Shown in pieces: positions 54,057 to 64,000 of a stretch of 64,000 nucleotides of DNA (positions within the stretch are counted from its first letter, which is position 1; each line of letters starts with the position of its first letter). Where the stretch lies: positions 186,001-250,000 of the forward strand of contig BCKE01000003.1 of the NCBI GenBank assembly GCA_001600495.1, read 5' to 3'. The DNA comes from Pilasporangium apinafurcum. Its lineage: Eukaryota > Oomycota > Peronosporomycetes > Pythiales > Pythiaceae. The translations under genes were made by a program, and so were the position numbers. The notes beneath the pieces are model-generated. The model was not told where the DNA came from, searched no databases, and saw only the letters and a program-made list of their open reading frames with translations.

Positions 54057-55830
54057 TTAGTCCGTAGCTGTTTTGAGCTTGCCTGCGATTGACTTTGGTG
54101 CTGAGGTGACAATCTTTCCGTTAGAATTGCTGATGCTCGCAAAATGCGGAGAGAAGCAGAAGAGTCCGGCACTACAGCTCGCTAGGAACGCAGCCCCGTA
54201 TGCAGGTCCATCCACCGAAACGAGGTACGTCCAGCCAGATAAGACTAGCAAATGTTTCACACAGTGTCAGTCCACGTGCTTGCAAAGGAGCACGAAAAGA
54301 TCCACTTACTCGGAGACACAGTTCTTGCGATCGACTATGTTACGTTTACAATGCATTAGCAAGAGTGTGAATATGATGGATGAGGAGTGTAAAAGCAATG
54401 CAGCCTTACCGTTAAAGATGAGGAGATGCCCATGAAGGTGCCAACGCGATCTTGCGACACAAACGTTGTCTGCAATGCAATCGAACTCGCACGCAACATA
54501 CTATACGAGAAGAGTAAGGTGACATACGCATAGAATAAAACGAATCAGCCTGCTACGTTTTCTCACCTAATAGAGACAACTTGGGGGATGAGAATGATGT
54601 AAACAGCCTGGATAGACGTCGCCATAGATAACGCGAGAAACGTCATGACGTACACCAAGCAGGAGAGCTGGAGCAGGAGGCGTTCCGATGGAATCAACTT
54701 CGTGGCGACCCCCACAGAGAAGCTGCCAAGTGCACCGAGCACACCCATGTAGCTCAATACGAACCCTCTGGCAGTTGGGTCAGTGCCAAATTTGTCTTCC
54801 AGCAACACCGAGAAGTGCGTACGATAGAGAATGGCGGCCATGGCGAGCAAGAGACGAGCAATGAGCAGCGTCTTGGCCGGTCCAGTCTCCCTGACGATGT
54901 TTCTAAACTCGAAGAGTTTGGCTTTCGCATTGAGGATGAGTGCCTTCCAGTCCACGGATGCTGTAGTTAGCTGCTCCACATTTCCCGACTGATTGCTCGC
55001 ACCGGTGCCATTTTTCTTTTCAGTGGAAAGCATAGCGTCACTATTCAAATGCTCCACATAAAAGAGCGAGATGAGCACGTAGTTGACGCCAAAGAGTGCA
55101 GCGGTGAGAAGCGTCGTGTAGTTGAAGCCGTTGGGGGTAGAGCTCAAGTAGCCGCCGATGACTGGACCGACGATGAACCCAGCACTGGAGGCTGCATTCA
55201 AGCGGCCAATAGCTCCAGATCTATCGATTAGAGCAAAGAGAACATGCATATATGAGTAGGTTGAGCTGATGCGGTTCTAAGTTGGCTGCTTGCCTGGTGC
55301 TAGGGTCTTCTGCATCGGTGATGGCGACTTTGATGAGGTCGAGCGTGTGTTTGAACAAAGCAGATGGAATTCGAGAGAGAATGACCATGTAAATGTTCCA
55401 CGACGCACCAAGAAGCAGGTACCCTATAGTAGAACCTATAAAACACATCAGTAGGACCTTCTTGCTGTCAGCATCGGCCAACAATTTTCAGTCAGTGCGA
55501 GCCTGCGTGGTTTTTAATCAAGAGCTCCATACCGTCCGTAGATATCGCTTAAACTACCAGCAATGGGTGCTGCGAAGAACTGGATGAAGCCGTACATGGA
55601 CATGATGCCTCCGAACGCCATCGCACCTGTGTGTCATTCATTTGCAGTTGAGCGGACACGTATACAAAGAGCCATTAGATCCCAACGGCTGAATGTGACG
55701 ACGTACCTCCTTCCATTGCTTTCACATACGACGCCAGTGACGGGATAATCATGGATACGGCGAGTAGATCGAGGAAGGAGACGACATAGAGTACCTTCTG
55801 TTGCAGCCACTGGCGGAGTGATCCCATCAT
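54057..55830 (-). CDS. MFS transporter, SLC22A18/MFSD9-like, seven exons
   Basis: Complement 55830-55707, 55626-55533, 55464-55294, 55220-54567, 54500-54410, 54334-54310 and 54244-54057 join in phase to about 448 aa. TM1 is VLYVVSFLDLLAVSMIIPSL. Motif A is seen as AAPIAGSLSDIYGRKKVLL. SRIPSALFKHTLDLIKVAIT and SGAIGRLNAASSAGFIVGP (residues about 105-150) match the SLC22A18/TetA-like branch. The C-terminal half includes RVGTFMGISSSLT and SIARTVSPILSG. Intron 3 (55293-55221) begins with GC, not GT (CAG|GCAAGC), a minor donor class; phase requires it. Two exons are very short (91 and 25 nt). Substrate unknown; orphan in animals too. Confidence 0.82.
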
Positions 55831-56507
55831 TGTCCGCGCAATAGTCAGACCAAAATGTCCAGCATGGAGATCGAAATGATAAGGAAAGACTCGCGTTCCC
55901 AAAACACGATGAAACCACCCAAGAAACACACGAAAGATGGTGCAGGATCTCTGCAAGAATGTTGGTGATGATGATCCTCACAAGAATTGTCGATTGGAAA
56001 GGAGGCAAGCGCGAAGGAAGAAAATGAGCATATTCTTCTGGCGATAGCTTTGAGCAATATGGGATCGAAACTTCACAGTCCAAGAGACAAAAGCGTACGT
56101 TTTGAGCCTGACGGTAGTCTACTGCGGAAGAAATCTCGAGAACTTGAAAATCAAAAACAAAACAAAACAAATGATATTGATACACAGGGTACGTCTTTTG
56201 AGTGGAACAAGACATAAATATCCTTCTCAGGATGCTGATGTTGGCATTTTCTTCATCACTTGTCCTGCTCTGCCTGCCTGCCCATTGGAATCTATGAATT
56301 CCTCCATGTTGCTTTGCGTTCCCGACAGGCTACTATTTGGATAAAGTGTCTTCATGGGTTGAAACAGGTCGTGATGGGTTGATCTCTAAAGCGGGCAGGA
56401 AATCCATGGAAATCTGGCCGCCACCACACGAATTTGCCCACAAAGAAGAAAGAAATTCGTCAAAGCTCCTTGGCGCGTTCAGAACCAGCAAAGGCGAAAA
56501 AGAAACA
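55831..56507. promoter_or_regulatory. Divergent intergenic region
   Basis: 677 bp between the starts of the MFS gene (minus) and histidyl-tRNA synthetase (plus). The synthetase frame is open upstream to about 56337 with an alternative ATG at 56406. A polypyrimidine tract ending CAG (about 56208-56230) may mark a leader intron. No other feature. Confidence 0.3.
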
Positions 56508-59303
56508 ATGACCACACGTGTGAACGTCGGCAGTGGGAAGCTCACGGTGGTAGACGTCTGCGCTGTCGCGGTGCTCGATGCACAGGTGCATGTGGAGCTA
56601 CCTACGCCAGTGCACGCTCCAGCGACAGATGCTGGTGACGCCGTGGACGAACGAGTGAAGAACGTCGCGCTCATCAACGAACTGAAGGACGCGACGCTGC
56701 TCTCCATCTCGCGCGCGATTTTGGTGCTGCAGCTACACCAGGTGCTGCGTCTGCGCGCAACTGCATCGTCTGTGGAACATGCGCGATTTTTGACGGATCT
56801 ACTCAACCACCACATTACACCGCTGATCCCAACTGGACCAGTTGATACGGCCGCACTAACGCTGCTTGCTGCTGCGGAAGGACGAGGCTTTGCTTGTGTG
56901 AATGGTGGAGCTGTACCACTGGAAACCGCATTGAGAAACGCAAATGTAGCGCTGCCAGCGACTGTACTCAGCGCCAATGAAAACACGATGCTCCTACAGA
57001 CGCCGTTGGTACTGCTGTCTGTGTCGACGCTGACCGTCGGTGGGGCACGTGGGCTGTTGCCACTCGCGGACGCGGTGGCGGCGATGACGTGTGAGACGCT
57101 GCGTGCGCACACAGCGCCGTTCGAGGCAGAGTACGTGGATGTCAGTCGCCCACACCGAGGCATCGTGACATCGGCGACAAACCTACGCTTGATGTTGGAC
57201 AATTCCAAGTTTGTTAATTCTCGAAAAGATCTTGAATTGGATGCAGACGCCGTGCGATATGTTCCCCAGTATCACGGACCTGTGCGTGATACCGTCCTGG
57301 TTGCTTACAAGACTGTGGAAGCAGAGCTCAACAGCACCATCGCTAACGGCATCACCGCTAAGAAAGCGGGAGCCATCCATCCGCAGGCGCTCAAGACTAC
57401 ATTGATTTCGACGCTGAAAGGGCTGGACGTGCTACTGAAGGGAAGCAATGACCGTCGCCAGGCGCTGGACGTGGGGGCTGCGCCGCTCGCAGTGACCTCT
57501 TCGTGCGCCATTGAGTTGGTGCAGACGGTCGCTGCTGCACTGATCCAGGAACTCCAACATTCGCTCGCATTCTTTGATCGTGAGGACGAACAAATTAAGG
57601 CTCGGCTTGCGGAGAAGAACGCCAAAGCGCAGGAGGCAGCGGAGAAAGCCGCAGCTGCGCAAGCGAAAGAGGACGAAAAGCTGGCGAGTATGCCCGAAGC
57701 GCAGCGTAACAAGATCTTGGAGAAGCGCAAGAAGAAAATGGAAAAGCTGAAGGAGAAGGAAAGCGCCAAGAAGAGTACAAAAGATGAGATTAAGATTGGC
57801 GTGGGTAGCACTGCGTTCCGGCAATATCTCGTTGCGTCGTCCGCTGACTGGAAAACGACGGTTAACCCGTTCGACCTACGCGTGTCCGGGGTGGCACAGT
57901 TCCTCGAGGACCTCTTTCTTCGTCTGGGCAGCGGAGGCAGCCGTCGCAAGCCAAAAATCGCAAAGGGCACACAGGATTTCCTTCCGCATCAGATGCAATT
58001 ACGTGAAAAGATCTTCAACAAAATTCGTATGGTATTCAAGCGTCACGCAGGAGTGGAGATTGAGACACCGGTCTTTGAGCTGAAGGAGACGCTTACAGGC
58101 AAGTACGGTGAGGACAGTAAGCTAATCTACGATCTCGCGGATCAGGGTGGCGAGCTACTGGCGCTGCGTTACGATCTCACGGTGCCCTTTGCGCGCTTCA
58201 TGGCACTTCACAACCCAGGCAACATCAAACGCTACCACATCGCGCGCGTGTACCGTCGTGACAATCCACAGATGGCGCGCGGCCGATTTCGCGAATTCTA
58301 CCAGTGCGATTTCGATATCGCCGGCACCTACGCGCCGATGCTCCCAGACGCAGAAGTTCTCTCGATCGGGATCGAAGTATTGCAGCAATTTCCTGAGCTC
58401 GGTCCTGTAAAGGTGAAGCTGAGTCATCGGCTATTACTGGACGCCATCCTCGCGATCTGCGGTGTGCCGACAGAAAAATTCCGCACCACATGCAGTGCCA
58501 TCGATAAATTGGACAAGGAGCCATGGGTGAACGTTCGTCGTGAGATGGTGGACGAGAAGGGTATCCCTGAAGAAGTGGCGGACAAGATCCAGAAGTTCGT
58601 CTGCAAAGTGGGTTCTCCACGGGAGCTTCACGCGCAATTGATGGAGGAGAAGCTTTTTGGTACGAACACTGATGCCAAGCGAGCTATGGACGATCTGAAG
58701 CTGCTCTTCGATTACTTGGATGCCATGGGTGTGCTGCAGTTCATTTCATTCGACCTCAGTCTTGCACGTGGGTTGGACTACTACACGGGTCTCATCTACG
58801 AGTTCGTGCTGATGAGTCCGGAGCATAACGTCGGATCCATCGCTGCTGGCGGCCGATATGACAATCTCGTGGGCATGTTCTCGGCTATGGGGCAGCAGAT
58901 TCCGTGTGTAGGTGTGAGTATGGGTATCGAGCGTATCTTCGGCATATTGCAGGCGCATGCAGAGAAAGCGAGTCAGGGCCCGACGCCTCCTTCACAGGTG
59001 CTCGTGGCTTCGACAGGTGGAGCACTGGTACTGCCGCGTCTGGAAATCTGCAAGGAGCTTTGGCGCGCCAACATCTCAGCCGAAGTGATGCAGGTAGAGA
59101 ACCCAAAGTTCACCAAGCAACTTCACTATGCGCTGGAGAGTGGTATCCCGTTCATGGTTGTCATCGGCGAAGACGAGCTAGCGAACAATCAGGTCAAGAT
59201 CAAGGAAATGTCATCTAAGGAGGAAGTGACGGTGTCCCGTGCAGATCTAGTCAACGAGTTGCTGCGTCGCAACTGCCCGACGACTAACACGCTCAGCGTC
59301 TAA
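56508..59303 (+). CDS. HARS: Histidyl-tRNA synthetase with plant-type N-terminal domain
   Basis: Charges tRNA-His; class II. About 931 aa from ATG 56508, single exon; an in-frame ATG at 56406 would add 34 residues. The catalytic part starts near residue 480 (KIAKGTQDFLPHQMQLREKI). Motif 2 is RYHIARVYRRDNPQMARGRF (about 574), the His motifs LARGLDYYTGLIYE (about 750) and IAAGGRYDNLVG, and motif 3 CVGVSMGIERIFG; an anticodon-binding domain ends the protein. The first 340 residues (VNVGSGKLTVVDVCAVAVL, LQHSLAFFD) resemble the ammonia-lyase-like extension of plant cytosolic HARS, not the animal WHEP domain. A charged Lys/Glu/Ala linker (about 365-425) separates the parts. GC and codon bias are higher than in its neighbours, as expected for high expression. 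Confidence 0.92.
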   Translation: MTTRVNVGSGKLTVVDVCAVAVLDAQVHVELPTPVHAPATDAGDAVDERVKNVALINELKDATLLSISRAILVLQLHQVLRLRATASSVEHARFLTDLLNHHITPLIPTGPVDTAALTLLAAAEGRGFACVNGGAVPLETALRNANVALPATVLSANENTMLLQTPLVLLSVSTLTVGGARGLLPLADAVAAMTCETLRAHTAPFEAEYVDVSRPHRGIVTSATNLRLMLDNSKFVNSRKDLELDADAVRYVPQYHGPVRDTVLVAYKTVEAELNSTIANGITAKKAGAIHPQALKTTLISTLKGLDVLLKGSNDRRQALDVGAAPLAVTSSCAIELVQTVAAALIQELQHSLAFFDREDEQIKARLAEKNAKAQEAAEKAAAAQAKEDEKLASMPEAQRNKILEKRKKKMEKLKEKESAKKSTKDEIKIGVGSTAFRQYLVASSADWKTTVNPFDLRVSGVAQFLEDLFLRLGSGGSRRKPKIAKGTQDFLPHQMQLREKIFNKIRMVFKRHAGVEIETPVFELKETLTGKYGEDSKLIYDLADQGGELLALRYDLTVPFARFMALHNPGNIKRYHIARVYRRDNPQMARGRFREFYQCDFDIAGTYAPMLPDAEVLSIGIEVLQQFPELGPVKVKLSHRLLLDAILAICGVPTEKFRTTCSAIDKLDKEPWVNVRREMVDEKGIPEEVADKIQKFVCKVGSPRELHAQLMEEKLFGTNTDAKRAMDDLKLLFDYLDAMGVLQFISFDLSLARGLDYYTGLIYEFVLMSPEHNVGSIAAGGRYDNLVGMFSAMGQQIPCVGVSMGIERIFGILQAHAEKASQGPTPPSQVLVASTGGALVLPRLEICKELWRANISAEVMQVENPKFTKQLHYALESGIPFMVVIGEDELANNQVKIKEMSSKEEVTVSRADLVNELLRRNCPTTNTLSV

Positions 59304-59336
59304 AAGTTAAACAATGAAATCCTAGTCTGCATGCTG

Positions 59337-61598
59337 TTTAACCTTTTTCCCCCAGGTGTACTAGAGGAAGTAGAGTTGTACTCTATGAAGTACACACTGT
59401 TTTACAGTGTTAGTTTCTACTGGGCTTCTCAATAGCGAAGCATATTGAATTGAAGTATTTACCACCTCACGTCCATGTATTGAGTGTCGCTTCAACACCA
59501 TTCGCCAAAACAGAAAGAACCGCAGCTTTGAGAAACAGCATAATCAAAAAATCAAACCAACTACGAGGCGTCCTTGTTTTTGAACATTGTGATAAAATGG
59601 CATCAACAAGCAACAGTATTGAAGAGAAGACCACTAAAAAGCGGAGAGCCCGCCCAGATTATGCAGAGCGGAAAGCTCGACAAAAGCAAATAGTCTACAC
59701 AACGGTGAAGACTGGCTGGAGAAAGTTCTCCAAAGACAAAAGAATAGCAAAAAAGATTGATGAGGCTGTGCGATTTTGTTCAAGAATAGCATGTGAGATA
59801 TCTATGCTGGCATCCGTCCATGTTCTGCGATTATTGGAAGCTGGCGAAGAAATCCCTTCATTGGATAATAACTTTTTCAATCGATGCTTATCTGCAATAG
59901 CCAACTTGGCCGGCAGCGGAGAAGTCCATTCTGACTTGGAGACCAATCTAGACCTTTACAGGACCCGGCATCCTTCAGTTTATGAACTGACAGAGAAGAA
60001 ATCCTATATGAGTCAGATGTTGGTTATGATCGCTCAGCAGGCAAGGCAGAATTTTCAAGTCAGCAACCGATTGACGTTCTACTCCTGGTTGTGTAAGTGG
60101 ATGCGTCTGCAGATACGTCTTCACAACAGTGACTATTTTGAAAAGCACCAAGACAAGATAATCAAGAGTACTGTTTCACTGCTGGTCCGTGCAAGCACCC
60201 AAACTCAGCATAGCTTATCCGCCCTGATCTCCGCGTACTCCAGGTTCAAGAAGTATCCCATCCCTACTGCGGAGATTGTTTGGATGCAAGGATTATCGGA
60301 TAGAGTGAGAAACGAGATCGGACCGCTGCCACTCAAGTTGAAGAGCTCTCCGGGATGTTACATGCCCTTTCTCCTCACAATGCTGATAGACATACAAGTT
60401 CACGTGGATGATGGAATGAAGGGTTGCCGAGTCTGGTCTCTGCTTCCACAGACAGTTCAGACCCATTTTCATCAAGATCAACACCACTGTCCTGAAGGAA
60501 CTTGCTAAGGCTTTGGATGACCCTGTTGAGCTTTACGCCGACAAAGCTGAGTTATGGCGCACGTACTTCAATATAGGTCTTGTGACCAAAGTCCAGCGAA
60601 AGGAGTTTGTGCACTTCATTTCGACCGACGGTATGCCAGTTAGTGTGACAATCTCCTGTCCAAAGCTTCCCACGAGAGAACAAAAAGAGATATTTTCTCT
60701 TGAAGACCGGGTCATCGGTTTAGATCCAGGGAGAAAGAAGATCTTCACTGCTGTTGTCTACAAAGAGGAAAGCATGGCTACGCTGCAAAAGCCGAAAGGA
60801 GAGAATGTGAAACATGAAGTCATCCACTGGTCTAAGGGTTGTTTCTACAGAGAGTGCGGCTACCACAGACGAACAAAGTTGACGAAAGAGTGAGCTGATG
60901 CTGAGTTTGACATCAAAACCTTCAATGAAAAGGTTCCTTCGGCAAAAGTTGCGAACCTCGTCTCCTATTTGAAACGGGTGAGATTTTGTCTCGTGTATTT
61001 GGATCGTCTTCTTGACGTGTATTCATCAAGGAGGATGAAGAGGCTACGATGGTCGACCTACATTTGTCGACAACAGACGTACGAGAAGGTAGTCAAGAAC
61101 CTTACAGATGGTAATAAACGAACTGTTATCGCGTATGGAGATGCAAGTTTCGCAAGCTCGGCTAAAGACGACATTGCTGTTCCCACAACGACTCTACGGA
61201 AGCAAATTGATTCCAGGTGTCGTGTTGTTGATGTGGACGAGTACAAGACGAGCAAGCTGTGTTGTGCTTGTCACAAGAAGATGAAGGGGTTCGTCCTTGA
61301 CGGAAAAATTGTTAGTGACGGTCTTTATGGTGTGCGACACTGCAAAAATAGTGAATGTCATCGCACATTGTGGGACCGTGACATCAACGCCGTAATCAAC
61401 ATTTTGAGACTATTCATCGACCAAGTGAGGAAAAAGAGGAGACTTGAGGCGTTCACGAGGAAAGAGAATGAATTGGTACTCGAAATCAAAAACTGAGGTG
61501 ATAAAAGTCCTCATTGCTATGATTCCGGGAACGGATGAGTGTAACTATTTCCCATTTGTACCACGCATGGCACAATGATGTGAGGAATAAAGGTTAAA
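59337..61598 (+). mobile_element. Fanzor-carrying element, family B, nearly full length
   Basis: The nuclease gene at 59597-61496 is bracketed by short inverted ends: TTTAACCTTTTTCC at 59337 and its near-complement ending GGTTAAA at 61598 (10 bp exact, then imperfect). TGCT stands just outside both ends, offset by one base on the left, and may be a target duplication. The element begins 33 bp after the HARS stop codon, so it lies in or near its 3' UTR. No separate transposase is present, so mobilisation would need help in trans. Ends are tentative; the gene content is clear. Confidence 0.65.
59597..61496 (+). pseudogene. Fanzor (TnpB-like RNA-guided endonuclease), interrupted
   Basis: Fanzors are eukaryotic relatives of TnpB that cut DNA using a guide RNA from the element's own 3' end. 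About 630 codons. A basic N-terminus (KKRRARPDYAERKARQKQ) and a helical recognition part precede VIGLDPGRKKIFTAVVYKEE (RuvC-I Asp). AYGDASF stands at RuvC-II, where many TnpBs have Glu, with DEYKTSKLCCACH next. The zinc ribbon pairs are CCAC and CKNSEC, then LWDRDINAVINI (RuvC-III Asp). Two lesions interrupt it: a frame change at about 60440-60470 and an in-frame TGA at 60891-60893. The lesions lie outside the catalytic motifs, so decay is recent. It is a different family from the copies at 12700 and 45970. Confidence 0.8.
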
Positions 61599-61691
61599 TG
61601 CTATTATTGGTGTTTGTGGTTCATTTTGACGAGAGACCGTTCATGTTTGAGTGTATATGCGCTCATATCTGTTTCTTTTTCATCAGCGAGA

Positions 61692-63262
61692 ATGCCACTA
61701 GTGAAGAGGCAATCGTCTCTGTCACGTGTGAGGGGTATTGCTTCTTCAACTGGATTGGTCTCAACGTCATCCCAACCAGATCCAGAGTCTCCACATCATG
61801 ATAAAGATCGGAATCTTCAGAACAACGTGTTGGTACGCTGTAACTGTGGTCTTTAACACTGGTTTTGGACTCACCTGATGCAATGCCAACAGGTGACGCT
61901 GGACAGGAAAGCACAACAGCTCTGCGATGAGACACGAGCTCAATACGAGTTGCTGTTGCAACAGCAAGAGGCGAGATATGAGCGGCGGATACAGGCAACG
62001 CAACATCAGTTGCAGAACGTGCTCAGTACATACATTTCACTCCAAGAGCACAAGCAGATAGTCAGCTTCCAGGCCGCAAGCTTCGTCAAAGATCTGAAAT
62101 TTCAGAGAAAGCAGTTTCAGGAAGAGCTGGCAAGTTTAGAAAAGCGGTGGACGGAGGAATGCCGACGCAATCAGCAGGAATTAGACAAGCGCGTGGAAGA
62201 GGAAAAGTATTTTCTAGCACTGGATCGGATCGCCCAACTACAGCTGGAGAACGATGAAGCCTGTCGTGTCATGAAGGAGCAAGAGATGGGTATGAACGTT
62301 ATCATCGATCATGACATGGTCGATTGAGTGTTCAAAATCTGGTCTGTTTGTACAGCTATTCTGAGTGAACGGAAACAGCGAGAGGAAGCCACATGTGCAC
62401 AAACGCTGGCAGAGACCCGAGTACGTGAAGCATGTCAACATATTGTGTCACTCAAGACGCAGCTACAGAAGCTGGAGCGACGTGTAGAGTCGGAAGTAAA
62501 TATTGAACGAGCGGAAAAGAAGGCTTTGAATATAAAGTATCAAGAAACAACAATGACAATGGCAAAGATGAAAGGTCAATTCGACAAGAAGGTGGCAATG
62601 CTTGAGAGCGAATTAGTCCACACATGCTCAAACCTCCACGCTGCATCAGAACTCAATGCGAAACACGAGGTCTGTCTATCGATTGATGGTACTGCGTAGC
62701 TGGTGAGGCTATGTGCTGAGACTGATGTAAATAATGGATTTTAGATTGAATCATCGGAGCTCTCTGGGCGCATGAGCGAGCTAACAATTGTTGTGACGGA
62801 GTTAACGACGCGTGAGAAGTTGCAATCACAGTTTCACGAACGCGAGCAACTACAACATCAACAGCACGTGAACAAGTTGCAGGCGGATGTTGCAGTTGAG
62901 CAACGTCAATTGTCGGAGGCAAAGCGGAGAATTGCAGAATTGGAGAATGATGCGAACAGCGCGGTTATACAAAAAGAGGTAAAAAGCACGACATCAAGAT
63001 GTCTATGGTCGGTTTATAACGTTCTCATATCTGCAATGACGAGAACCAGACACTCAAAGCAGAATTGGCGCTACTGAAGCAATCAAACGAAGCGGCGACC
63101 GCTACATGGCAGCGAGAGAAGCGGAAACTCACGCAGCAAGTGGTGAAGTTGAAGCAAATCGCGCAGCAACTGGCAATCGAACGAGATGAGCAGCAACAGG
63201 AAAAGCATATCGCCAAGCTACTTTTCCCAAATGGCTCACCAATGTTTCACGAAAAGGGTTAG
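61692..63262 (+). CDS. Coiled-coil protein, five exons, function unknown
   Basis: I do not recognise the family. Exons 61692-61832, 61893-62289, 62356-62669, 62745-62978 and 63050-63262 keep phase and give about 432 aa. After a short Ser-rich head (MPLVKRQSSLSRVRG) the protein is almost entirely Gln/Glu/Lys/Leu/Arg coiled coil: LCDETRAQYELLLQQQEARY, KQFQEELASLEKRWTEE, LKTQLQKLERRVESEV, RRIAELENDANSAV, LKQIAQQLAIERDEQQQ. It ends LFPNGSPMFHEKG. The pattern is like centrosomal or flagellar-rod coiled-coil proteins, but composition alone cannot prove that. Introns are 60-75 nt. It follows the Fanzor element by 93 bp. Confidence 0.65.
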
Positions 63263-63833
63263 GGCTAATAAACCTCCAGAAATAGATAGGTACGTTTTTC
63301 AGCTATCATTTTTTGGAGAGGACATTGCGTTCTTCGAGAACATTCTGCTGAGTTTTGGAGAGAGATGATTTCTGAAGAACTCCCACCATAGTCGTACTTC
63401 TGGCCAAACTTCTAACATGGTGAAATGCCGCGTGTATATTTGTCGAGTGAGGTTGTAGAGAAACGACTTTTGTTTGGATAATGCAGTGTGATTGCTGATT
63501 GGCTAATTGTGGTGGAACTCTTCCCCAACCAGTCATGTACACTTTTATTCGAGTGGGATACGGTATAGTTCGTCTTGTCGTTTTCCAAAGGTAAACTATT
63601 TTATACAGGTATTTATTAAACGTTACAATGATTTATTTGAATCGTATTAAAAGGGTTATTAATTTTAGACGTAGATAGTGGAGCTGGTGACGTGTGGTGG
63701 TTATTCTAGAACGCCCAAGCCATTAACCGTCAGGAAGCGGAGAGGGAGTAGCACTTCGTCTGGCAGCAAGAAAGCACGCACGGCAGACAGCATCCGCATT
63801 TTGGAAAAAGAAACCCCCAAGCGATAGAAAAGC
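63263..63833. other. Intergenic region before the chaperone gene
   Basis: About 570 bp with no gene; it includes the 3' UTR of the coiled-coil gene and the promoter of the Hsp110-like gene. I did not find a clean heat-shock element. Confidence 0.35.
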
Positions 63834-64000
63834 ATGTCGGTCATCGGTGTGGATTTTGGTAACGTTGACTGCGTCATTGGCCAAGCCAAGCGCGGAGGCA
63901 TTGATATTATCCTCAATGAAAACTCCAACAGAAAGAACCCGTATGTATCTGTGTGTAGCTTTCTCTCTCCCTTCATACAAAAGTAATGCTTAAACAATCC
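63834..64000 (+). CDS. Hsp110/Hsp70-superfamily chaperone, first exon only
   Basis: The first exon (63834-63940) encodes MSVIGVDFGNVDCVIGQAKR, the phosphate-1 loop of the actin-like ATPase, followed by GGIDIILNENSNRKNP. The 'GVDFGN...CVIGQA' and 'NENSNR' wording is that of Hsp110/Sse1 (HSPA4-like) rather than canonical Hsp70 (GIDLGTT). Hsp110 acts as nucleotide-exchange factor for Hsp70. The donor CCC|GTATGT at 63940 starts an intron that runs past the end of the window, so about 95% of the gene is missing here. Confidence 0.85.

Noticed and set aside
56333-57970. Long minus-strand open frames opposite HARS
   Set aside because: They are explained by codon bias of the strongly coding sense gene; composition is Ser/Ala-rich with no family features.

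Overview
The window looks like nuclear DNA of an oomycete, most likely a compact white-rust type (Albugo-like) genome; the genus is inference. Genes are packed on both strands with very short introns (about 45-100 nt, GT-AG, several with visible CTAAC-type branch sites). The protein set is stramenopile-like: ankyrin-FYVE and ankyrin-FN3 proteins, a plant-style N-terminal domain on histidyl-tRNA synthetase, PduO cobalamin adenosyltransferase, and cilium proteins (FUZ, CEP164) fitting a zoospore-forming organism. Exon joins were worked out by hand from splice signals and reading phase.

Left gene block (1-17.8 kb): dual-specificity phosphatase; two tandem D-2-hydroxyacid dehydrogenases sharing an apparently identical 1016-bp block; FUZ; a C9orf85 homologue; an MscS-like channel whose stop codon overlaps that of the convergent HPS3 gene; a Fanzor-like remnant; a C2-domain protein; an ankyrin-FYVE protein; and a seven-exon KDEL-receptor homologue.

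Mobile-element block (17.8-36.8 kb): a broken, nested Ty3/Gypsy chromovirus fossil between near-identical LTRs (19137-27834), split by a whole-looking IS630/Tc1-mariner-like transposon with perfect 29-bp inverted repeats and a wide catalytic spacing. It carries a 647-codon antisense ORF. Then come gag-like fossil pieces, two oppositely oriented Merlin (IS1595/ISXO2-like) elements around mariner debris and a 505-N gap, a Harbinger-like fragment, a solo LTR piece, a degenerate 39-bp repeat array in AT-rich DNA, and a decayed short-chain dehydrogenase gene.

Right gene block (36.8-64 kb): CEP164; a TPR-PH protein; a second Fanzor remnant; MMAB; an MFS transporter; SNAPC1; a dead Argonaute PIWI region; an ankyrin-FN3 protein; a second MFS transporter (SLC22A18/MFSD9-like); histidyl-tRNA synthetase; a nearly full-length interrupted Fanzor element; a coiled-coil protein; and the first exon of an Hsp110-type chaperone running off the end.

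Themes: membrane traffic (HPS3, KDEL receptor, FYVE, FUZ), basal body/cilium (CEP164, FUZ), transport, and RNA biology (SNAPC1 alive, Argonaute dead). The most unusual content is three Fanzor (eukaryotic TnpB-like) loci of two families, two of them reduced to the 3' part where the guide RNA of this family is normally encoded.
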